64,000 nucleotides of DNA, taken from positions 1-64,000 of the forward strand of contig SKSD01000010.1 in the NCBI GenBank assembly GCA_007118145.1, in the 5' to 3' direction. A program made the translations under genes and the position numbers. Shown piece after piece: positions 45,088 through 55,400 of the stretch. The notes under the pieces were generated by a model. That model was given only the letters and a program-made list of their open reading frames with translations. It did not search any database and had not been told where the DNA came from. This DNA comes from Halobacteriales archaeon. Lineage in GTDB: Archaea > Halobacteriota > Halobacteria > Halobacteriales > SKSH01. Position 1 is the first letter of the stretch. Each line of letters opens with the position of its first letter.

Positions 45088-45284
45088 ATTCGTATATTGG
45101 TACGCTGGGCGTTTAAACGTACGTAGTGGGAATCTCTCTCGAGCTGATCGCTTTGGTCAGCATCGTCAATCGAAGCATACCGAACGGTGCGAGATAGACA
45201 GAACGTTCCAATCAGTCACGGCCACCACCCACACCATGGTAAACGACCAAGCTATGTGTCTCCGGTTACCATGAACCGCTACCG

Positions 45285-46631
45285 ATGGGATTACTCGATC
45301 GGCTTCGACGTGATGACCCTCGGGTGGTCGTCCTTGGCATCGATGGCGTACCGTACACCCTCATCGATGACCATCCCGAGGTGTTCCCGAATCTACACCG
45401 TATCCGGGACAGGGGCACCGGATCGGCCATCTCGAGCATCGTCCCACCCGAATCGAGTGCGTGCTGGCCGGTGTTGACGACCGGTGTCAATCCCGGTAAG
45501 ACCGGTGTGTATGGCTTTCAAGACCGACGACAGGGCTCGTACGAAACGTACATCCCGATGGGCGATCACGTCCAGGCACGACGCGTCTGGTCTTACGTGA
45601 CCGAGTCAGGCAGACACGCGAGTGTCTTCAACGTCCCGGTGACCTTCCCACCCGATGAGCAGCTCCAACGGATGGTCACCGGCTTTCTGTCACCCGATGT
45701 CGACGCAGCCACACATCCGGCGAGCTTGCGCGACTCACTCAAGGAGCACGGGTATCGGATCGATGTGGATGCCAAACTCGGCCATGATGAGGATAAGACG
45801 GCATTCATCGACGATGCGATGGAGGTGCTCAAGCGGCGGTTCGAGGTATTCGAGACGTACTTGAGGCGAGACGATTGGGACCTCTTCTTCGGCGTGTTCA
45901 TGACCACCGATCGCGTCAATCACTTCCTCTTCGATGCGTACGAACGCGACGGGCACTATCGAGATACCTTCCTCGAGTTCTATGCCACACTCGATGACTA
46001 CCTCGGCAGGTTGTCCGATACCCTCGGCGAAGACACCACGTTGCTCGTCGTGTCTGATCACGGGTTTACCACACTCGATTACGAGGTACACGTTAACCGA
46101 TGGCTTGAGGATCATGGCTGGCTCTCCTTCGCAGATGGCGACCCGGAGGGGCTCGAAGATATCAGTGATGAGACGACCGCCTACAGTCTCATCCCCGGAC
46201 GGTTTTACATCAACCTTGAGGGGCGTGAACCCAGAGGTGGCGTACCCGCTGCGGAGCTGAATTCGGTTAAGTCCACACTCAGAGAGCAGCTCACAGAGCT
46301 CGAGGGTCCAGACGGGAGACCGGTCTGTCGAGACATCGTCGATGGTGCCGATGTGTTCACCAGTGCGTTCACCGAGATCGCCCCCGATCTCGTTGTCTTA
46401 CCCAATGACGGCTATGACCTCAAGGCGGGGTTCTCTGATGGTGGACCCGTGTTCGATACTGGGCCACGCACCGGCATGCATACCTTCGATAACGCCACCC
46501 TCATCAGCGATGCGCCGTCGATCGATGCATCCAGAGCCGACCTCCTCGATATCACACCCACGATCCTCGATCTCATGTCGATCGAGTACGACCCATCCGA
46601 CTTCGACGGTCGGACCTTAAACGTGGGATAA
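45285..46631 (+). CDS. Alkaline-phosphatase-superfamily phosphodiesterase/pyrophosphatase
   Basis: A 448-residue metalloenzyme of the type I phosphodiesterase/nucleotide pyrophosphatase group. The first metal aspartate is in GIDG (residue 20), the nucleophile region is PPESSACWPVLTTG, the second site has TTDRVNHF and SDHGFTT, and the last histidine is in GMHTFDNA. Members hydrolyse phosphodiesters or nucleotide-sugar pyrophosphates and are frequent in archaeal N-glycan loci. In this setting (between the GlmS operon and the glycosyltransferases) a role in trimming or modifying glycan lipids is plausible but inferred. Confidence 0.82.
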   Translation: MGLLDRLRRDDPRVVVLGIDGVPYTLIDDHPEVFPNLHRIRDRGTGSAISSIVPPESSACWPVLTTGVNPGKTGVYGFQDRRQGSYETYIPMGDHVQARRVWSYVTESGRHASVFNVPVTFPPDEQLQRMVTGFLSPDVDAATHPASLRDSLKEHGYRIDVDAKLGHDEDKTAFIDDAMEVLKRRFEVFETYLRRDDWDLFFGVFMTTDRVNHFLFDAYERDGHYRDTFLEFYATLDDYLGRLSDTLGEDTTLLVVSDHGFTTLDYEVHVNRWLEDHGWLSFADGDPEGLEDISDETTAYSLIPGRFYINLEGREPRGGVPAAELNSVKSTLREQLTELEGPDGRPVCRDIVDGADVFTSAFTEIAPDLVVLPNDGYDLKAGFSDGGPVFDTGPRTGMHTFDNATLISDAPSIDASRADLLDITPTILDLMSIEYDPSDFDGRTLNVG

Positions 46632-46686
46632 GGTAGGTTAAGGGGATAATGCTCTTTGAACCCCCGTGCCTACGGAGAGGGTGACG

Positions 46687-47655
46687 ATGACAGAACCGCC
46701 GATCTACGCCGGTGTCGATTACGACCTTGGTGCCGAGGAAACACCTGAGACGTATCCGACCATCCAGGCGAAGTTGAGACAGGGTCTTGAGGTACTCGCA
46801 ACGGCGCTTGATGCCTATCGACACCCGGCAATCATGTGGACCGGTGGGAAGGATTCAACGCTCGCGCTGTATCTCGTCAAGGAGTTATGTGACGACCTGG
46901 GCATGACACCACCTCCAGCCATCTTCATCGACCATTACCAGCACTTCGATGTCGTGCATGAGTTCGTCGAGCGGTGGAGTGACCGGTGGGCTGTTGAGCT
47001 CATCTATGCTCGAAATGAGGATATCGGCCGGTACGTCGAGACGCACGGACTCGAACCGGGCGATGACATCCAGGTCGATGCTCTCGGCGATGTCAACCGA
47101 CATCATATCGAGCATCTCCTGGAGTACGAGGAGGACACCTTCCGGTTCTTGTTGGACACCTATGTCGGCAACCACCTGCTCAAGACCGTCGCTCTTAACG
47201 AGACTCTTGAGTCGCACGGATTCGATGCAATCATCTCCGGTGTCCGGTGGGACGAGCAGGAGGCGAGAGCTGAGGAGACATTTTTCTCACCGAGACACGA
47301 CCCGGAGATCTACCCACCACACGACCGTGTGCATCCCATCTTGCAGTTCACCGAACGCGATGTCTGGGATGCAACCTGGGACTTCATGGTACCTGACGTG
47401 GTCGAGGGCTATCCAGAGGGGCACCATCGCCCGACCGCGGCCGATGATCTGCCCGAGGGCATCACGCCTGATGCACTGCCGATCTCGCCGAAGTACTTCG
47501 ATGGCTTTCGCTCGCTTGGGAGTGAGGTGTCGACAAAGCGAACCTCAGACGAGCCAGCGTGGCTTCAAGATCTTGAGGGTTCGACCGAACGAGCAGGTCG
47601 GGCACAGGACAAGGAGAATCTCATGAAGCGATTGCGCGAACTCGGGTACATGTGA
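46687..47655 (+). CDS. PAPS reductase-family (adenosine nucleotide alpha-hydrolase) protein
   Basis: A 322-residue protein with the PP-loop TGGKDS (residues 52-57) preceded by IMW, then HYQHFDVVHEFVERW and the C-terminal RVHPILQFTERDVWD typical of the PAPS reductase / sulfate adenylyltransferase subunit CysD superfamily. An N-terminal extension of about 45 residues and a C-terminal tail with cysteine-free composition make a sulfite-forming reductase unlikely: no catalytic ECGLH motif is seen. Presence in a glycan cluster suggests activation or transfer of sulfate for glycan sulfation. The ATG at 46687, after GGAG, is preferred over GTG at 46666. Confidence 0.75.
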   Translation: MTEPPIYAGVDYDLGAEETPETYPTIQAKLRQGLEVLATALDAYRHPAIMWTGGKDSTLALYLVKELCDDLGMTPPPAIFIDHYQHFDVVHEFVERWSDRWAVELIYARNEDIGRYVETHGLEPGDDIQVDALGDVNRHHIEHLLEYEEDTFRFLLDTYVGNHLLKTVALNETLESHGFDAIISGVRWDEQEARAEETFFSPRHDPEIYPPHDRVHPILQFTERDVWDATWDFMVPDVVEGYPEGHHRPTAADDLPEGITPDALPISPKYFDGFRSLGSEVSTKRTSDEPAWLQDLEGSTERAGRAQDKENLMKRLRELGYM

Positions 47656-47668
47656 TGGTCGACAGGCG

Positions 47669-49108
47669 CTAGTGTAACCCTGGGATGGGGTCAGGCAGAT
47701 TATCCGCAATCGTCCGCCGGAACGTGGTCGAGATGAATAACAAGACAGCGAAGTAGACCGCTGCACCGATCCCCACGAGGGTGACGAGGATGATCGCATT
47801 GTGTCGAACCAGCTCACTCATGATGATTGCCTCATGGACTGCAATCACCACACCGGCCATGATGATCGCTGCGAACACCTGTCGTGAGATCTCGTCGACA
47901 GGGACGGTGAAACGAACAAGTTGGCGGAGCATGTGAAATCCCAGTATCAGGACGAGGAGTGCGGAGACCACACTCGCGATGGCAGCACCGACCCAGCCCA
48001 TGTAGTAGATCAAGACGACGTTCAACCCGGCGTTCGTGACGATGAATATCAGATTGATCCGAAAGGCGATATCTGGCCGGTCGATGCCGTTGAGTGCGAT
48101 CGCGAACTGTTTTTGATAGCTGTAAAACAGCGCGGCAAGGATGAGCAATCCGAGTACGGCCGTCCCCTGGACGAACTCATCACCATAGATACGCAACAAT
48201 CGATCGCCGAGGATGATACCCCCGAGCAGACCGGGGATGACGAGCAGGCCACTGTACGTCAGCGAATCGTTGACGAGCGTGGCGACGTACTCCTTTCGAT
48301 CCTGTGCATCCGCCATGCTCATCTCGGGGAACATCGTCTGACCGATGGCATCACCGAACAGCTTGAGAAACTGGGCGATACTCCAGGCGACGGCATAGAT
48401 ACCGACCAGTGCCGGTGCGACGAGTGCACCGAGGATGACGATATCGACATCGTTGAACGTCCGCGATTTCAACGTCCCCAGCCAGCTGTATTTCGCAAAG
48501 TCGAACAGACTGCGAAAGTGTGACCGCTGTGGTCGTGCGATACCCACGGAGACGAACACCAGCCCCGATAACCCGGCCACGATCGCACCGATACCAGCTC
48601 CGAGCACCAACCCCCCGAGGCCGAACCCGAGGAACACGACCGTGATCTGGATGATGCTACGCACACCGGTACGCCCCGCTGAGAGCAAGCCGGTGATATA
48701 GACGAGACGCTGTCCCTTGAGGACAGCCGTGACGAGTGCATAGAACAGGCCGACGAACAACAGGAAGATGACGAACATGGTCGCCTCGACACCGACATAC
48801 GCATCGACCCAGTCGCTGAGGAGATAGACCATTCCGGCGATGACGAGGGCGAATGAGAAGATGGCGAGTGCGGCTGCACCGATGTGCTCAGCCGGTGCTG
48901 TCTGCTCGCTGATGCGTTTGATCAGTGCCGAGGAGATTCCCAGTTTTCCACCCATCTCGAGCCACGCGACGAGGGCGATGATGACGGCGTAAAAACCGAG
49001 GATCTCCGCACCGAGTTCACGGGCGATATACAGCGTGGCGACAAATCCCAGCAGTGACTTGAGGATGTTGGATGAGAAAACAACAAACGACTGTTGACCG
49101 ACACGCAT
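47669..49108 (-). CDS. Polysaccharide/lipid-linked glycan flippase, Wzx/AglR type
   Basis: A 479-residue membrane protein of the MATE/MOP polysaccharide-flippase family with about 12-14 spans spread over its length (for example LAIFSFALVIAGMVYLL near residue 90, LILAALFYSYQKQFAIAL near 310). In Haloferax the comparable AglR contributes to moving dolichol-phosphate-linked sugars across the membrane; here it would flip the lipid-linked glycan assembled by the neighbouring glycosyltransferases. It converges with the PAPS-reductase-family gene (13-base gap). Confidence 0.83.
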   Translation of the reverse strand: MRVGQQSFVVFSSNILKSLLGFVATLYIARELGAEILGFYAVIIALVAWLEMGGKLGISSALIKRISEQTAPAEHIGAAALAIFSFALVIAGMVYLLSDWVDAYVGVEATMFVIFLLFVGLFYALVTAVLKGQRLVYITGLLSAGRTGVRSIIQITVVFLGFGLGGLVLGAGIGAIVAGLSGLVFVSVGIARPQRSHFRSLFDFAKYSWLGTLKSRTFNDVDIVILGALVAPALVGIYAVAWSIAQFLKLFGDAIGQTMFPEMSMADAQDRKEYVATLVNDSLTYSGLLVIPGLLGGIILGDRLLRIYGDEFVQGTAVLGLLILAALFYSYQKQFAIALNGIDRPDIAFRINLIFIVTNAGLNVVLIYYMGWVGAAIASVVSALLVLILGFHMLRQLVRFTVPVDEISRQVFAAIIMAGVVIAVHEAIIMSELVRHNAIILVTLVGIGAAVYFAVLLFISTTFRRTIADNLPDPIPGLH

Positions 49109-49242
49109 GCTCCTACATCACCGTATCAACCTGTTGGGGTATTAATGAGGCAGGTTTGTGAGGTGCAGACGGTACGACGCCGGTCGATTCAACCAGAGAC
49201 AGGCCGGTGTGGATACCCGAATGCCATCACAGTGCTCACACG

Positions 49243-50262
49243 TCACCTCTCCTCGGTGGTGGCGATCGTCTCAAAGATGTGATGGTATGAACTCGCGATA
49301 TCTGCCCAGGTCCGTTGATCGAGCGATTCCGTGAGTGCATCCACATAGGCCTGCCGGGTCGAGTCATCACGCAACGTCTCAAGTGTCTCGCAGATTGCCT
49401 CTGGTGTGGGCGGGGTGAAGACGAGCTCGTTGTCTGCATACCATCGCGAGAGTTCACCTGGTTGGGCGATGACGGGGATACCTGCAGCAGCGTACTCCTT
49501 GAGCTTGAGCGGTTGCTCAGCATCCTTGAAGCAAAAACCCACGTCTGCATGTGCGAGGAAGCCCGGCATGAGTTCGTACGCGAATGCACCAGGATAGTAC
49601 ACATTATCGAGCGATGCAGCACCCTCGCGAACCTCCGCGACGAGCTTTCCCTCACCGACGAAGACGAACTGCCAGTCTGTCGCCTCCCTCGCAGACTCGA
49701 TGATATCCACGATATGGTAGCTGTGAGAAAAGCCGCCGAGGTAGATAGCGACCGGCCTATCAAGTGAGACACCAGCTGCGTTGAGGATGTCGGCGGCCTC
49801 ATCGATCACGTCCTGCTCAGGCCGTGCGAACGCTTCATGATCGACGACGTTCGGCAGTCTGACACCGTCGATACCCCTCTTTTTCGCCTCATCGAATGAG
49901 GATTCATAGACGAAGACCGCTGCATCAGCCCTGGTGAGGAATCGCCACTCCAGCCACTCGAAGATGGGTCGAAGCGGCCACGGAATGTAGTCGATATCCG
50001 AGATAGGGTCGCTCACATCGCCGAGGATGGGTAGCCCACGAAGTCTTGCGATCGGGTAACCGATGAACAACCCCATCCTGACGTTGCCAGCGATGATATC
50101 GTACTCGCCGGTGAGTGCCTCCCATATCGCCCCAGGTGCGTCGAACAAGCTGGCATCACGGATGGTCACCTCATAGCCCTCAGCAATGAGGTATGATGCG
50201 ATTCGCTCGCGACGCACACTGATATGGTCACCTTTCGACGGTCGTAACCAGAGGATCCTCAT
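49243..50262 (-). CDS. GT-B glycosyltransferase (family 4-like)
   Basis: A 339-residue cytosolic glycosyltransferase. The N-terminal Rossmann half begins RILWLRPSKGDHISVRRERI, and the C-terminal nucleotide-sugar binding half includes YLGGFSHSY, FVGEGKLVAEV and the family-4-like EYAAAGIPVIAQPGELS with an acidic residue in PEAICETLE. It transfers a sugar to a lipid or glycan acceptor; donor and linkage are unknown. It precedes the flippase in the same direction with a 134-base gap. Confidence 0.85.
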   Translation of the reverse strand: MRILWLRPSKGDHISVRRERIASYLIAEGYEVTIRDASLFDAPGAIWEALTGEYDIIAGNVRMGLFIGYPIARLRGLPILGDVSDPISDIDYIPWPLRPIFEWLEWRFLTRADAAVFVYESSFDEAKKRGIDGVRLPNVVDHEAFARPEQDVIDEAADILNAAGVSLDRPVAIYLGGFSHSYHIVDIIESAREATDWQFVFVGEGKLVAEVREGAASLDNVYYPGAFAYELMPGFLAHADVGFCFKDAEQPLKLKEYAAAGIPVIAQPGELSRWYADNELVFTPPTPEAICETLETLRDDSTRQAYVDALTESLDQRTWADIASSYHHIFETIATTEER

Positions 50263-50305
50263 CGCTCACCTCCCTGTTTAGAAAGTAGCTTCCAGCGTGT
50301 AGGCA

Positions 50306-51517
50306 TCAGTCGAACGCCTCGCGAAGCTCAGCCTCGGGTTCCCACATGCCATCCGCATCGTACACGACCAATTTCACTCCTGCGACGATGAGCGATACCT
50401 GTGTATCGATGAATGAGTACAGAAATTGTAACGGACCGAGCAGGTCACGTTGACCCACGAGTACGAACACACCGAGTGCAATCGGTACGGCCATGCCAAG
50501 GGCACCGAACTCCAGGAGGCTCACCACCACGGTGGTGAACACAGCCAGCGCGAGTAACCATGGCGAGATCACCATGAACCACCAGTTCAACGGGAGCACC
50601 ACCTTGCCGTACCTCCCATGGTGGCCGATGGCATCGCGGTTGGCACCCAACAACCTGAGCAACCCCATCGCACGGCGGTCCTTCTGTCGTCGCCTGGCGA
50701 GGATTCCTGATCTCGATGCCTCCTCAAACTGCATCGACGGGTCGAATATCACGCGCTTTCCCTGCCTACGGATGTTCACCGCGAACTCGGTATCATCAGC
50801 GAGTGATCGGGGGTCGAGCGGCTCGAGATACGTTGTCCGATACGCCGAGAATGGTCCGTGGAAGATGAATGTCGAGTCGAGGTGTGACTCAAGTGCCTGC
50901 ACCCGGTCGAGCATACCACGATAGCCAGATTCGACGGCACTCCCCCCGATGACCTCGGCGTGACGGCCGGTCACCCCGCCGATATCGTCATCGGCGAAGT
51001 TCGACACCGCCTCGGCGATCCCATCTCTGGCGATCGACGAATCACAGTCGGTACGCACGACGATCTCATGTTCGATGTGTTCGAGGGCAGTGTTGATGGC
51101 ACTCGCCACACCACGGCGTTCGTCCTCACGGATGAGCGTCAGCGTTGGCGAGGAACGCCCTTCGAAAAATGCTTCGACAAGATCCGGTGTGGCGTCATCA
51201 CTCGAGTCAACAATCACCACCTGTAGCTTCTCAGCTGGATACGCAAGATCGACCAGTTCCTGAAGTTTTCGCTCGATGATACGCTCCTCATTGTATGTTG
51301 GGAGGAGGATGCTCACCGATGGCTCGATCGGTGACTTATCAGCCGGTGATCCCTCGGGTCTGATGAGTGCGAGGCCGATGAGAACGAAAAGATATGGGAT
51401 CGAAATGATGGCAAACAACACACCCACCACGACCCAGAGATCGACCATATGCGCAAAGAATAGGTGATTGATGAAAAGCCTCTCTACCTCAGTTACCTCT
51501 GGTCTGAGTGAGACCAT
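50306..51517 (-). CDS. Membrane GT2 glycosyltransferase
   Basis: A 403-residue GT2 enzyme. A membrane span (about residues 27-50, LWVVVGVLFAIISIPYLFVLI) precedes the GT-A domain with ILLPTYNEERII, VDSSDDAT, the metal site DCD in RTDCDSS and the DDTEF catalytic region; two or three C-terminal spans (about 315-360) follow. The Q(Q/R)xRW motif is replaced by RRRQKDRR, so processive synthesis is less certain than for the 480-residue enzyme at 18668. A TATA-like box at 51524-51532 would place transcription near 51504, after the ATG at 51517, so the true start may be the ATG at 51448 (MVDLW). Confidence 0.82.
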   Translation of the reverse strand: MVSLRPEVTEVERLFINHLFFAHMVDLWVVVGVLFAIISIPYLFVLIGLALIRPEGSPADKSPIEPSVSILLPTYNEERIIERKLQELVDLAYPAEKLQVVIVDSSDDATPDLVEAFFEGRSSPTLTLIREDERRGVASAINTALEHIEHEIVVRTDCDSSIARDGIAEAVSNFADDDIGGVTGRHAEVIGGSAVESGYRGMLDRVQALESHLDSTFIFHGPFSAYRTTYLEPLDPRSLADDTEFAVNIRRQGKRVIFDPSMQFEEASRSGILARRRQKDRRAMGLLRLLGANRDAIGHHGRYGKVVLPLNWWFMVISPWLLALAVFTTVVVSLLEFGALGMAVPIALGVFVLVGQRDLLGPLQFLYSFIDTQVSLIVAGVKLVVYDADGMWEPEAELREAFD

Positions 51518-51523
51518 CGGCAG

Positions 51524-51532
51524 TTTTTAAGT
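51524..51532 (+). promoter_or_regulatory. Bidirectional TATA-like element
   Basis: TTTTTAAGT is centred 27 bases before the methyltransferase ATG at 51555. Read on the other strand it is ACTTAAAAA, a TATA-like box that could drive the divergent GT2 gene with a start near 51504. One element may serve both genes. Confidence 0.45.
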
Positions 51533-51554
51533 CACGGGGTGGCATCGCATAGTG

Positions 51555-52292
51555 ATGAGCGAGATGGATACGTGGGACACCGTCTTTCACGAACACGTGT
51601 CCGCTGAGGATATCGAGCGGAGTGCTACACTCCAATCACTCGATGCGATCTACCCTCAGGTTCACAGGCTGGCAGCAGATACAGACAGTATCAATTCGAT
51701 ACTCGATATCGGCTGTCGAAACGGGGCGTTCGCCAGCGCCATCGGAGCTTACCTCGAGGTAGATCAGCTCTATGGGGTCGATATCGATCCATCGATGGTC
51801 GACTTGGCGACTTCAAACGGTATCGAGGCATACGCCCTCGATGTCGAGGACGAGCAGTTCCCACTGGACGATGACTCGATCGACGCCGTCATCTCGTTCG
51901 GGCTACTCGAACACCTGCGCTACTATGATCACCTGTTCGATGAGATCACGCGAGTCTCTCCAGATGGCTGGTTCTGGCTCTCGTCGCCGAATCTCGGGGG
52001 ATGGAACAACCGACTCGCCCTGTTGCTCGGCTACCAACCACGTAACGTCGAGGTGAGCCAACGACGTGCGGTCGGGACGCTATCGATGTATGACCCCGAC
52101 GAGGCACTCGACCACGTCCATGCACCGACATATCGTGCATTGAGAGAGCTCCTCGACCTCTACGGCTACCGTATCGAGCATACAGCAACACTCACGCCAT
52201 ATCGACGGACACGGTTGGTCACCATACTCGATCTGACACTTGGATGGCGGGCATCGTGGGCCAGACGGCTGGCTGTGCTCGCCAAGCGCTAG
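51555..52292 (+). CDS. SAM-dependent methyltransferase, class I
   Basis: A 245-residue protein with a Rossmann-fold methyltransferase core: motif I SILDIGCRNGAF at about residues 48-60, acidic end of strand 2 in GVDID, LDVEDEQF and a motif with ISFGLLEHL. A C-terminal helical part with RRAVGTLSMYDPDEAL may bind the acceptor. Set between glycosyltransferases and AglB it likely methylates a sugar or lipid intermediate, an inference from position. The ATG at 51555 is favoured by the TATA spacing over the GTG at 51552. Confidence 0.82.
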   Translation: MSEMDTWDTVFHEHVSAEDIERSATLQSLDAIYPQVHRLAADTDSINSILDIGCRNGAFASAIGAYLEVDQLYGVDIDPSMVDLATSNGIEAYALDVEDEQFPLDDDSIDAVISFGLLEHLRYYDHLFDEITRVSPDGWFWLSSPNLGGWNNRLALLLGYQPRNVEVSQRRAVGTLSMYDPDEALDHVHAPTYRALRELLDLYGYRIEHTATLTPYRRTRLVTILDLTLGWRASWARRLAVLAKR

Positions 52293-52382
52293 GCAAGGCA
52301 CAGCTTTGAGAACACGCACAGAGGGATGCCCCCGGTACAGTGACTGTCACGGTTCAGGCGGGATCGCCGACTGTATCCAGAA

Positions 52383-52391
52383 GTCTTAATG
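52383..52391 (+). promoter_or_regulatory. TATA-like box of aglB
   Basis: GTCTTAATG is centred about 29 bases before the ATG at 52416. The ATG of the longer reading (52389-52391) lies inside this box and so is unlikely to be in the mRNA. Confidence 0.45.
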
Positions 52392-52415
52392 ACATCTTCC
52401 CCCTTCGGACGGCCA

Positions 52416-55400
52416 ATGAGCGCTGATGCTGACCGCTCCCAGGGTGTCAAGGCGGAGGATGTCGTTGATTCCCTCCGGGAACGGTATCACTACCTGGTCC
52501 TCGCCGCGCTGATGGGGTTCATGCTCGGTGTGCGACTCATGCCTTTCGATCGCTTCTCTGTCGACGGTGGACTGCGCCTCCAGGCAGTCGACTCGTACTA
52601 TCACTGGCGGACGACCGAGTGGACGGTCAACAACTTCCCCTTCACGATGCCGTATGACGTGTTCACCGGCTACCCCACCGGGCGATACGTCGGCCAGTTC
52701 GGGACGCTGTTCGACCAGTTCATCGCCACCCTCGCCATGATCATCGGCCTGGGTTCACCCAGCGAATCCAATATCCTGCTCGCTGTTCTCATCGGTGTAC
52801 CCATTATCGCGACGCTGGTGGCCATCCCGGTCTACCTGATCGGTGCGCGTCTCAGTGGCCGGCTGGGTGGTCTCGTTGGTGTGGCCATCTTGGCATTCGT
52901 CCCCGGACAGTTCCTCACCAGGTCGACGGCCGGTCAGTTCCAACACCACGCGGCTGAGGTGTTGTTCATGGCCATCTCGATATTCGTCATGATGCTCGCG
53001 TTGCGTGTCGCCGAGCGTGAGAAACCGGTATTCGAGTTGGTCGTCGACCGTGACTGGGACGCACTGCGGCGACCGGCTGCATTCAGCGCTGTGGCAGGTA
53101 TTGCCCTTGGCATGTACATGTGGATATGGCCTCCCGGTGTCGTCCTCGTGGGCATCCTGGGCTTTTTCTTCATCGTGGCGATAGCCGTCGATCACGTCAG
53201 GGGTGTCTCACCGGAGCCCATCGCGTTCGTCGGTGCGGTCAGTCTGGCCGTCACCGGTGTGATGACGCTTGTCTTGCTCGAGGTATGGACGGTGACGAGT
53301 GTGACGAGTATGGGTCTGCTCCAACCACTCCTCGCACTGCTCGTCGCCGGGGGGTGTGTCGTCATGGCCGGGCTGTCGAGGGTATGGTATCGCCGAAGGC
53401 TCAACCCACTCGGCTACCCGGCCGCTGTCGCGGGGGCTGCAGTGGTCGGCCTCGCGCTCGTCTATCTGGTGTTACCCGATCTGTACTCCATTTTGATGAA
53501 CAACCTGACCGGGCGACTCCTCCCGTTCGATCCCAGCATCAGGGCAGGGACGATCTCCGAGGCACGCCCGCCTGATGACCCATCGCAGTTCCTCTTCGAC
53601 GAGTTCGGGCTCGCGTTTTTCACCATGCTCGTCGGGCTCGGTGCCCTCCTTGCCCGACCATTCGGTGGCAAGTCGTATCGAGCTGAACACACGCTCATCA
53701 TCATCTGGTCAGTCTTCCTGATCAGTATGACGCTCACTCAGGTGCGATTCGCCTACTATCTCGTCCTCGCGGTGGCCGTCGTCAACGCCTACCTCTTCGG
53801 TGCCGCACTGGACTGGTTCGACCTCAGTTCGTTCGATCACATCCGCGATATCAAGGGCTATCAGGTACTCTCCTTGCTCATCATCTTCATGGTACTTTTC
53901 GTCCCATTGTTGCCGCCTATCGCCTCGACATCGGCAGTCGATGTCGGCCAGGCAGCCGGGCCATCGGACGATGGTATCGTCTGGAACGAGGCGAACGACT
54001 TCCTGCGATCGAGCTCGCCGACTCCGGGTGACTGGGGTGAGCACTCGAACGCTGGAGATCTCGAGTACCTCGGTTGGTACGACCATCCTGGTGGTGATGG
54101 GTACGACTATCCACCGGGAAGTTACGGTGTGATGTCATGGTGGGACTATGGCCACCTGATCACGACACAGGCGAACCGGATCCCACACGCCAACCCGTTC
54201 CAGCAAAACGCAGCCTCAGCAGCATCCTATCTCCTCGCTAACGATGAAGAGCGTGCAGAGTTAATCCTTGATGCGATTGAGGCGAGTGGGGATGGTGTCG
54301 GCCATCTCAACGATGCAGAGTTACAGGCGATCGTCGATGAGCACGACGGTGAGTTGACCACCGACATGCGGTACGTCATGATCGACGACCAGATGGTCGG
54401 TGGCAAGTTCGCCGCGAAAACACAGTGGACGGGTGATGGCTTTGCGCCATACCTCGATGAGGACCAATTCGAATTCCGTGGACAGAACGAGACGCTACTC
54501 ACCGCCGGTCAGGCATACTGGGAGACCATCATGGTGCAGCTGTATCGCAATGATGGCCAGGGCCTCGAGCACTACCGCCTCGTCCATGAGGTCGACCAGT
54601 TCTCGATCGTCGGCGGTATCCTCGCCGGTGGGCAGGTGAACACCCTCGCCTCACTCCGCATCGAGGGTGGCTGGGAACAGGTACAACAGGCCGATTTCGC
54701 CCTTCAACAGAGCAATCAACAGGGGATCATCAACGAGGACCTCATTCCAGGTTTTGGCTTCTATGATGCTGGCGTGTACTCGTCTGTCAAGACGTTCGAG
54801 CGTGTCGAGGGGGCGACCCTCAGTGGGACGGTCAGTGACGTGAACAACTCTGTGCTCGTCCAGGTCGAACTCGAGACGAACACCAACCGTACCTTCACGT
54901 ACGTGAACTTCGCCGAGCCCGATGATGACGGTCACTGGAACCTCACCGTCCCGTATGCGACATCGAACGAGCTCGGTCCGGAAGATGGCTACACCGACAC
55001 GGCCGTAGAGGCACTTGGCTCGTACACCATCTATGAGGCGGAGCACCCACACCTGGTCGACCAGTTCGGCTTCCCACTTGACGGTATCGCCCACGTCAAC
55101 GTCTCCGAGCAGGCTATCTACGATGGTGAAGAGATCGATGTTGAGTTCTCCGAGCCGGCGAACTTCGCGATCGATGAGATGAGTGCACCAATGTCGGTCG
55201 ATATCAACGAGACGTTTCAGGTGAGTACCACCATCACGAACACCGGTGGTGTGAGCGACGAACAGACGGTCTGGTTACAAGTCGGTGGGGACTTCGTCCA
55301 GGACCAATCGATCACCCTTGAGCCGGGTGAGAGTACGACCATCACGTTCGATCACGCGATCGAGGAGGAGGGTCAGTATCAACTCGGAATCGTCACGGAT

